The translations under genes were made by a program, and so were the position numbers. The notes under the pieces were generated by a model that did not search any database, was not told the origin of the DNA, and saw nothing but the letters and a program-made list of their open reading frames with translations. A stretch of 54,875 nucleotides of DNA from Pegethrix bostrychoides GSE-TBD4-15B (GTDB lineage: Bacteria > Cyanobacteriota > Cyanobacteriia > Elainellales > Elainellaceae): positions 1 to 54,875 of the forward strand of contig JAHHHV010000014.1 in assembly GCA_019359155.1 (NCBI GenBank). Direction: 5' to 3'. Below are positions 16,815-23,022 of this stretch, piece by piece. Positions within the stretch are counted from its first letter, which is position 1; each line of letters opens with the position of its first letter.

Positions 16815-19424
16815 ATGCCCCCAAACGAACTGCTTGCGCTCATCGATCGCCTCGCCGCAGAAGGCGCAACCGAACTCGATTTGTCAGGGCAAGGGCTGAG
16901 CGAACTGCCGCCGGAAATTGGCAAGCTGACGCAGCTTGAGACGTTGACTTTGGGGAAATGGGATGAGGAGAAATATGAACACGTTGGAAATCAACTTACA
17001 GATTTACCCGATGAGATCGTCAATCTCACCAATCTAACGGAGCTTGACCTCAGCAGCAACCGAATCACGCAAATTCCCGATTCGATTTCACGGTTGTCCA
17101 ATCTAACAAAGCTTTACCTCTGGGGCAATCAACTCACGGAGATTCCTGATTCAATCACTCAACTCTCCAATCTGACAGAGCTTCACCTCGGCGGCAACCA
17201 AATCACGCAGATTCCTGATTCAATTACTCAATTGTCTAAGCTGAGAGTGCTTTACCTCTGGGGCAACCAAATCACGCAAATACCTGATTCAATTACTCAA
17301 CTGTTCAATCTGAAATTGCTTGTCCTCTGGGGTAACCAAATCACGCAGATTCCTGATTCAATTACTCAATTGTCTAAGCTGAGAGTGCTTTACCTCGGCA
17401 GAAACCAAATCACGCAAATACCTGATTCAATTACTCAACTGTTCAATCTGACAGAGCTTTATCTCGACAACAACCAAATCACGCAAATACCTGATTCAAT
17501 TACTCAACTCTCCAATCTGATAGTATTTTCCCTCCACAGAAACCAAATCACGCAAATACCTGATTCGATTACACAACTCTCCAATCTGACGAGACTTGAT
17601 CTTGAGAGAAATAAAATCACGCATCTTCCAGAATCTCTGGAGAGTCTACCCAAGCTCGAAAAGCTCGATCTGCGCGGCAACCCATTACCCATTTCGCCTG
17701 AAGTGCTGGGGCCATCAGACTCTGGAGAAGATCCCGGCTCAGTCGAAGGTATCTTCAACTACTGCCGTCAACTCCGTAGCGGTAACGTGCTGCCGCTCAA
17801 CGAAGCCAAGCTCCTGCTCGTTGGGCAAGGCAGCGTCGGCAAAACTTCGTTGATCAATCGACTGCTTTACAACCGCCACAACCCCAACGAAAGCCAAACC
17901 GACGGACTAAACGTCACGCCCTGGCCAATCCACGTCAACAGCAAAGACGTAAAGCTAAACGTCTGGGACTTTGGCGGACAGGAAATCTACCACGCCACCC
18001 ATCAGTTTTTTCTCACCAAACGCAGCCTCTACGTGCTGGTCACAAACTGCCGCACCAGCGAAGACGAAAACCGCATCGACTACTGGCTGAAGCTCATCGA
18101 AAGCTTTGGCGACAAATCGCCCGTAATCATCGTTGGCAACAAATGCGACGAACAGCCACTCGACCTCAACCGCCGCGCCCTCCGCGAAAAATATCCCAAC
18201 ATCAAAGCAATTCTGGAAACCTCCTGCCAAGATAACAAAGGCATTGAAGAACTACGAGAGGCAATTTATAACGAAATTAGCATTCTCAAAGAAGTATACG
18301 ATCTCTTACCGCTCTCGTGGTTTGAAGTCAAACAGCAGCTAGAACAGCTCAACGAAGACTGCATTAACTACGCTCAATATATTAAAATCTGCGTCAAGCA
18401 AGACATTGAAGCAGAGAAAGATCAGGAGCGGCTGATCGGACTCCTGCACAACCTCGGACTGGTGCTAAACTTCCGCGACCATCCCATCCTACAAAACAAC
18501 ACCGTCCTCAAACCCAACTGGGTCACAGAAGGCATCTACAGCCTGCTCAGCGACGACGACCTAAAAACCATCGGCAAAGGCATCCTCACCGCCGCCGATC
18601 TACTGCGCGTCCTCGATGCCGAACGCTACCCCACCAGTCGCCACCATTTCCTCACCGAACTGATCAACGAATTCCAGCTCGGCTTCCCGCTCGACCTCCA
18701 AAAAACTCGCTTTCTCATCCCCGGACTTCTGCCCAAAGAAGAACCCGAAGACACCCAGCTCGAAGGCGAAACGCTAGGGTTTCAATATCACTACGCCATT
18801 CTACCCGACAGCGTTCTCTCCCGCTTCATCGTTTTAATCCACAAAAAAATTCATCAAAATATCTACTGGCGTACCGGCGTAATGCTTGCCTACCGCGAAG
18901 CCAACGAGATCTCTAACCTCGCCCGCATCAAAGCCGACCCCGCCGATCAAAAGATCTTCATCTCGATCAGCGGACGCGAATCCACCCGTCGCTCATTTCT
19001 AGCGCTAATCCGCGACGTATTCAACCGCATTCACGACAGCTTCGCCAATTTAGAAGTCACCGAATGCGTTCCCGTACCCGGACATCCCGATCACCCGCCG
19101 CTCGACTACCAAGAGCTTTTGGGACTCGAAGAAATGGGCATTCAAGATTACCCAATCGGCAAACTTCGGATTAAAGTCAACCTGCGCTCGCTGCTCGACG
19201 GCTACGAACCAATCGAGTCCCGGCAGCGGCAGCGGATGAAAGATCAGGGTATGGAGATAGAATATCGGGAAGAAATGGGGATGTCCGGCATTCACCTGCA
19301 TATTAACCAAAAAAACGAAGATCGCCGCAACACAACGCATCAGCACGGAAAGGGCGATAATGTTGCTGGTGATTACGTGCAAGGCGACAAGCGGAGCGGA
19401 TCAGATGAAGCTGCCGAACGCTAA
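16815..19424 (+). CDS. LRR-Roco (Roc-COR) GTPase with C-terminal GDN..GD motif
   Basis: This 869-residue protein starts with leucine-rich repeats (about 18-295), including nine consecutive 23-residue units at 82-288. The Roc GTPase domain has P-loop VGQGSVGKTS near 335-344, switch II WDFGGQEIYHATHQFF, and NKCD as the G4 motif. A COR-type region of about 500-780 follows. Roco proteins cycle through nucleotide-dependent dimers, and in bacteria many appear to be sensor switches in stress or conflict pathways. The tail ends HQHGKGDNVAGDYVQGDK, a motif repeated in the protein encoded two genes downstream. The last 20 bases overlap the next gene. Role in defence is inference from domain type and neighbours. 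Confidence 0.9.
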   Translation: MPPNELLALIDRLAAEGATELDLSGQGLSELPPEIGKLTQLETLTLGKWDEEKYEHVGNQLTDLPDEIVNLTNLTELDLSSNRITQIPDSISRLSNLTKLYLWGNQLTEIPDSITQLSNLTELHLGGNQITQIPDSITQLSKLRVLYLWGNQITQIPDSITQLFNLKLLVLWGNQITQIPDSITQLSKLRVLYLGRNQITQIPDSITQLFNLTELYLDNNQITQIPDSITQLSNLIVFSLHRNQITQIPDSITQLSNLTRLDLERNKITHLPESLESLPKLEKLDLRGNPLPISPEVLGPSDSGEDPGSVEGIFNYCRQLRSGNVLPLNEAKLLLVGQGSVGKTSLINRLLYNRHNPNESQTDGLNVTPWPIHVNSKDVKLNVWDFGGQEIYHATHQFFLTKRSLYVLVTNCRTSEDENRIDYWLKLIESFGDKSPVIIVGNKCDEQPLDLNRRALREKYPNIKAILETSCQDNKGIEELREAIYNEISILKEVYDLLPLSWFEVKQQLEQLNEDCINYAQYIKICVKQDIEAEKDQERLIGLLHNLGLVLNFRDHPILQNNTVLKPNWVTEGIYSLLSDDDLKTIGKGILTAADLLRVLDAERYPTSRHHFLTELINEFQLGFPLDLQKTRFLIPGLLPKEEPEDTQLEGETLGFQYHYAILPDSVLSRFIVLIHKKIHQNIYWRTGVMLAYREANEISNLARIKADPADQKIFISISGRESTRRSFLALIRDVFNRIHDSFANLEVTECVPVPGHPDHPPLDYQELLGLEEMGIQDYPIGKLRIKVNLRSLLDGYEPIESRQRQRMKDQGMEIEYREEMGMSGIHLHINQKNEDRRNTTHQHGKGDNVAGDYVQGDKRSGSDEAAER
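17058..17678 (+). repeat. Nine tandem 69-bp LRR-coding repeats
   Basis: Nine in-frame 69-bp units encode 23-residue LRRs of the form NQITQIPDSITQLSNL.... Units three to eight are nearly identical at DNA level (AATCACGCAAATACCTGATT recurs), and units alternate in pairs (SKLRVLYL and FNL). This suggests recent unequal exchange and makes repeat number likely to vary between strains. Confidence 0.93.
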
Positions 19425-19740
19425 ACTTGCCTTCATAGACCTCAACAAACTTCAAAACTACAGCCTTAACCCGCAGCACGATCGCGGCAAGCACAAAGCC
19501 CGATTATTTCTTGCTATTCTAGGACTTAGCGCCAGCGATGCCAAAACCCTAGCAACGCTGATTCTAGAAGCCATCCAGCTTCACGACGTTATCTCCAGCA
19601 CTCAAGACGGATATGGTCAACGCTATCTCGTTGATTTTCCAGTCAGCCGTAATCAGCAGACCGCATTGCTCCGCACAACCTGGATCATCCGTCCCACCGA
19701 AACATTCCCTCGCCTGACAAGCTGCTACATTTTGAGGTAA
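19405..19740 (+). CDS. DUF6883-like protein
   Basis: From ATG 19405 this is a 111-residue protein starting MKLPNAKLAFIDLNKLQNYSLN. It continues HDRGKHKARLFLAILGLS, a Tyr/Gln segment YGQRYLVDFPV, and a final strand TTWIIRPTETFPRLTSCYI. This order matches what I remember as DUF6883, a family found in conflict-type neighbourhoods often beside DUF4926. Biochemical function is unknown to me. The start overlaps the Roco gene by 20 bases, and the next gene begins five bases after the stop. The three are therefore likely cotranscribed and translationally coupled. An upstream in-frame start at 19360 would overlap Roco more deeply and lacks the family N-terminus. Confidence 0.65.
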   Translation: MKLPNAKLAFIDLNKLQNYSLNPQHDRGKHKARLFLAILGLSASDAKTLATLILEAIQLHDVISSTQDGYGQRYLVDFPVSRNQQTALLRTTWIIRPTETFPRLTSCYILR

Positions 19741-19745
19741 CGCCA

Positions 19746-20324
19746 ATGGTCAGCACAATTTCTCAGCTTTGCCTGCTGGATGTCGTCGCCCTCAAAGCTG
19801 CCCTACCAGAACAAAATCTTTTCCCAGGCCAAGTCGGCACAATCATCGAACTGCTGGCTCCCGAAGTTTACGAAGTCGAGTTCAGTGACGATCAAGGCCA
19901 AACCTACGCCATGCTGCCGCTTCATGCCAGCCAGCTTCTTAAGCTCCACTACAGCCCCACTCAGGAGGATTCACCCATGTCCAATACCATTCACCAGTAC
20001 GGTCAAGGCGACAACATTTCCGGCGATAAAGTCATGCGCGACAAAATTGGCACTCAGATCAACAACAGTCAAAACCTTGCCCAAGCCGCCCAAGAGATCA
20101 AAGCCCTGCTCACCCAGCTCGATCAAGACTACGACAGCGGCACACCCACCGGACAGGCGATGATCAGCGCCAAAACGATCGAAAAAATTGAAAGCAACCC
20201 CACCTTGAAAGCCCGTGTCGTCAACGCCCTCAAAGAAGGCGGCGCGGTCGCACTCGAATCCGCCATCGATCACCCCGCCGTCAAACCCGTCGTCGCCCTG
20301 CTCAAAGGTTTCATGGACGCATAA
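19746..20324 (+). CDS. DUF4926-like domain fused to a GDN..GD-motif helical protein
   Basis: The 192-residue frame has two parts. Residues 1-77 (LLDVVALKAALPEQNLFPGQVGTIIEL, VYEVEFSDDQGQTYAMLPL) fit the small beta-barrel-like DUF4926 family. Residues 78-192 begin MSNTIHQYGQGDNISGDKVM, then DKIGTQINNSQNLAQAA, then a helical region with KTIEKIESNPTLKARVVNAL. I recall the second part as a stand-alone protein in many cyanobacteria, near NTPase signalling genes. Met78 (19977) has a perfect AGGAGG eight bases upstream, so a short form is probably made as well. DUF4926 may be the partner or immunity protein of the preceding DUF6883-like product; that is inference. The GDN motif links it to the Roco tail. 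Confidence 0.7.
   Translation: MVSTISQLCLLDVVALKAALPEQNLFPGQVGTIIELLAPEVYEVEFSDDQGQTYAMLPLHASQLLKLHYSPTQEDSPMSNTIHQYGQGDNISGDKVMRDKIGTQINNSQNLAQAAQEIKALLTQLDQDYDSGTPTGQAMISAKTIEKIESNPTLKARVVNALKEGGAVALESAIDHPAVKPVVALLKGFMDA
19963..19979 (+). promoter_or_regulatory. Strong internal ribosome binding site and in-frame ATG
   Basis: AGGAGG (19963-19968) lies eight bases before ATG 19977, which is in frame with the surrounding gene at codon 78. It is a better ribosome binding site than any seen at 19746, so the C-terminal 115 residues are likely translated independently. Confidence 0.75.
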
Positions 20325-20350
20325 AGCTAATCATGTAAGTACTTTAAGAT

Positions 20351-20383
20351 AGCCATGAATAAGCCATGAATAAGCCATGAATG
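20351..20383. repeat. Three tandem 11-bp repeats carrying three ATG codons at the Uma2 start
   Basis: AGCCATGAATA occurs at 20351, 20362 and, with one change, 20373. Each copy contains an ATG (20355, 20366, 20377) in a different frame because the unit is 11 bp. Only the third opens the Uma2 frame. Confidence 0.9.
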
Positions 20384-20958
20384 CTGTAACTGTCACCCTC
20401 AACCCCGTCATCAAGCTCAGCGATGATGCGTTCTACGAGCTGTGTCAGCAGAATCACGACCTGCGATTTGAACGCACGGCACAAGGAGAGCTACTCATCA
20501 TGGCCCCAGTTGGTGGAGAAGGCAGCAGCCGCGAAGCAAGTGCAATCGCCCAGCTCTGGAGTTGGAACAAGCAGGCGAAGCTGGGAGTTGTCTTCAGTTC
20601 GTCAGGTGGATTCAAGCTGCCAAACGGAGCCGACCGCTCGCCTGATGCCGCCTGGATCGCGCAGGCTCGCTGGGATGCCCTTACGCCAGAGCAGCGCCGC
20701 AAATTTCCGCCCATTGCCCCCGATTTTGTAATTGAAATCCGCTCTGCCAGCGACGATCTGAAACCGCTGCAAGCCAAAATGCAGGAGTATCTAGAAAATG
20801 GCGTGCGGCTAGGCTGGCTGATCAACCCGCAAGATCGCCAGGTTGAACTCTATCGGTTGGGGCAGGAAACAGAAGTTCTGCAATCACCAAGCAGCCTCTC
20901 TGGAGAGTCCCTGCTGCCAGGATTTCGGCTTGAACTAGACGACGAGCTGTTCGGCTAG
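20377..20958 (+). CDS. Uma2-family (DUF820) PD-(D/E)XK nuclease-fold protein
   Basis: This is a 193-residue protein of the Uma2 family, expanded in cyanobacteria. Features are LSDDAFYELCQQNHDLRFERTAQGELLIMAP, then SPDAAWI, then PDFVIEIRSASDDLKPLQAKMQEYLENGVRLGWLI, giving the Asp and Glu-x-Arg/Lys-like elements of a restriction-endonuclease fold. Many copies in cyanobacteria are thought to derive from transposition, and their cellular role is unclear. The ATG at 20377 is the last of three repeated ATGs. No good ribosome binding site is seen. It closes the accessory island and is convergent with the PTS gene. Confidence 0.85.
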   Translation: MNAVTVTLNPVIKLSDDAFYELCQQNHDLRFERTAQGELLIMAPVGGEGSSREASAIAQLWSWNKQAKLGVVFSSSGGFKLPNGADRSPDAAWIAQARWDALTPEQRRKFPPIAPDFVIEIRSASDDLKPLQAKMQEYLENGVRLGWLINPQDRQVELYRLGQETEVLQSPSSLSGESLLPGFRLELDDELFG

Positions 20959-21005
20959 TTTGGGCAGGGGCAAACCGCCGTGCTGGTTTACCCCATTCTC
21001 CCAAG

Positions 21006-22952
21006 CTAAACCCTGGCAATCTGCCCCTTCATCTCGCTGGCATATTGATCAGCCCCCAGTCCGATGAGCAGATGCAATTTGCCGCCCGGTAGCCGCAGTA
21101 CGCCCTGCACACCCGCCGCCTTGAGTGCCGCCTCGTCCACTGCGTCGCTGTCCGTCACTTCCACCCGTAGCCGCGTCAAGGCCACCGAATCCACCTTGCG
21201 GATATTGCCAGAGCCACCCAGCGCGCTGATCATGCCTTTGACCTTAGCGGGCGCATCGGGGTCGGCTGCGGGCAGACCGTCATTGCTGCCGTTGCTGCCA
21301 TTGCTGCCGTTGTCATGACCGACAACCGCCACAGGCGCTACCGCCGTCATGCTGTAGGCCTCGTCAGCTTCAGCGCCAGCAGTTTTGAGGTATTCAATCA
21401 TGTCGGTCTTTAGGTTCTCGGAGCGGGGGCCAAAGATCGCCTGAGCGCTGTTGCCCACTTCCAGCACGCCTGATGCGCCCAATGCCTTAAGCCGCGCTTT
21501 GCTGACTCTACTCATATCTTTGACACTGATCCGCAGCCGGGTAATGCAGGCATCCAGCACCTCAATGTTGCCGCGTCCGCCAAAGGCTCGCACCAACTCC
21601 CGCGACATTTCGGCAGCGCCGCCAGTCAGCGTTACGGCTTCCGTGCTTGCTTCGCCTTCCACCTCTAGCTCGCGTCCAGGCGTCTTCAGATCCAGCGCTT
21701 TGATGCCAAAGTAAAAGATCACGTAGTAGAGTGCAAAGAACAGCGGCCCGAAGGCAATGATCAGCCAGGGTTTGGTGCCGAGTGTGCTAAACAGCGCAAA
21801 GTCAATGAAGCCCTGTGAGAAGGTAAAACCCATCTTGCCGCCCATGGTCTGGAACAGCCATTGGCAGAAGCCTGCAATCACGGCATGAATCATGTAAAGC
21901 TGCGGTGCCACAAACATGAACGAAAATTCTAACGGCTCGGTGATGCCCGTTAAAAATGACGTGAAGGCTGCTGAGAGCATCAAGCCGCTGACCTTGCCTC
22001 GGTTTTTGGGATAGGCCGCTCGCCACATGGCAATCGCCGCCCCAGGCAGGCCAAACATCTTGAACCAGTAGGCTCCGCCCAAAATTCCGGCGGTTTTGTC
22101 TCCGGCAAAGAAGCGAGCAATGTCGCCCGTCACCACCTTGCCCGTCGCGTCCGTGAAGGAGCCAATCTGGAAGAAGAACGGCACGTTCCAGATGTGATGT
22201 AACCCAAACGGCAGCAGCGAACGTTCAACTACGCCATAGGTAGCCGCCGTTAAAGCCGTATTTGAGCCAGCCGCCGCCGTATTCGCCGCCGAGTCGATCG
22301 CGTTCCCAATCGGCGGCCAGATCACGCTCATCAGCACGCCCAGACCCATCGCGCAAACGCCGGTAATGATCGGCACAGCCCGCTTGCCTGCAAAGAAGCC
22401 GAGATACTGGGGCAGCTGAATTCTGTAAAACTTGTTGAACAGGTATGCCGCCAAGCAGCCGACCAGCAACCCACCAAACACGCCCGTATCAAGGCTATTG
22501 AGTCCCAAAACTGGCTTGAGGACATTCAGCGTTTCGGGCAGTCCCTTAGCCACCAGCTCTTGAGGGCTGAGCTGTGCGACTGTGCTGGGGTCGATGCCTT
22601 TGGCAATCAGATCTTGCGGCGTGACATAGCCAAAAAAGGTCTGTGCCGCAGCGCCCAATGCCGCCACAAACACCGCAAACCCGACAATTGCAGCCAGTGC
22701 CGAAGCGCCGTCGTTGCCCGTAAAGGCAATCGTCACGGCAATCGCGAAAATGACCGGCAGGTTGGCAAAAATCGAGTCGCCCGAATTTTTCATGATGGTG
22801 GCCACCGATTCGGGCAGCCAGCCAAAGGCTTCGGGCTTGCTGAACTTAGCTGAACCAATTCCCAGCAGCAGTCCCGCAATCGGCAGCACCGAGACGGGCA
22901 GCATCAGCGCTTTGCCCATCTGCTGCAATAAAGCAAACAGTTTTTTGAACAT
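21006..22952 (-). CDS. PtsG-like glucose-family PTS permease, EIIC-EIIB-EIIB
   Basis: The 648-residue protein has an N-terminal EIIC membrane domain with the glucose-family signature (LHHIWNVPFFFQIGSFTDA, GDIARFFAGD, FLTGITEPLEFSFMFVAP). A canonical EIIB follows with phospho-accepting Cys469 in DACITRLRISV. A second EIIB-like domain at the C-terminus reads SVALTRLRVEV, so Ala591 takes the place of the cysteine. A Gly/Ser/Asn linker (about 545-560) separates the two. The permease would take up and phosphorylate glucose or a related hexose. The sequence resembles enterobacterial PtsG more than NagE by eye. It lies 70 bases after the IIA-HPr-EI gene on the same strand, so the two form a complete PTS. 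PTS sugar uptake is rare in cyanobacteria as far as I know. Confidence 0.92.
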   Translation of the reverse strand: MFKKLFALLQQMGKALMLPVSVLPIAGLLLGIGSAKFSKPEAFGWLPESVATIMKNSGDSIFANLPVIFAIAVTIAFTGNDGASALAAIVGFAVFVAALGAAAQTFFGYVTPQDLIAKGIDPSTVAQLSPQELVAKGLPETLNVLKPVLGLNSLDTGVFGGLLVGCLAAYLFNKFYRIQLPQYLGFFAGKRAVPIITGVCAMGLGVLMSVIWPPIGNAIDSAANTAAAGSNTALTAATYGVVERSLLPFGLHHIWNVPFFFQIGSFTDATGKVVTGDIARFFAGDKTAGILGGAYWFKMFGLPGAAIAMWRAAYPKNRGKVSGLMLSAAFTSFLTGITEPLEFSFMFVAPQLYMIHAVIAGFCQWLFQTMGGKMGFTFSQGFIDFALFSTLGTKPWLIIAFGPLFFALYYVIFYFGIKALDLKTPGRELEVEGEASTEAVTLTGGAAEMSRELVRAFGGRGNIEVLDACITRLRISVKDMSRVSKARLKALGASGVLEVGNSAQAIFGPRSENLKTDMIEYLKTAGAEADEAYSMTAVAPVAVVGHDNGSNGSNGSNDGLPAADPDAPAKVKGMISALGGSGNIRKVDSVALTRLRVEVTDSDAVDEAALKAAGVQGVLRLPGGKLHLLIGLGADQYASEMKGQIARV

Positions 22953-23022
22953 AGGTCAGAGGATAAAAATCATAGAGTGAGCAGAACTGAGTGGGCTAAA
23001 TCTGGCTAAATCTAGCTAAATC

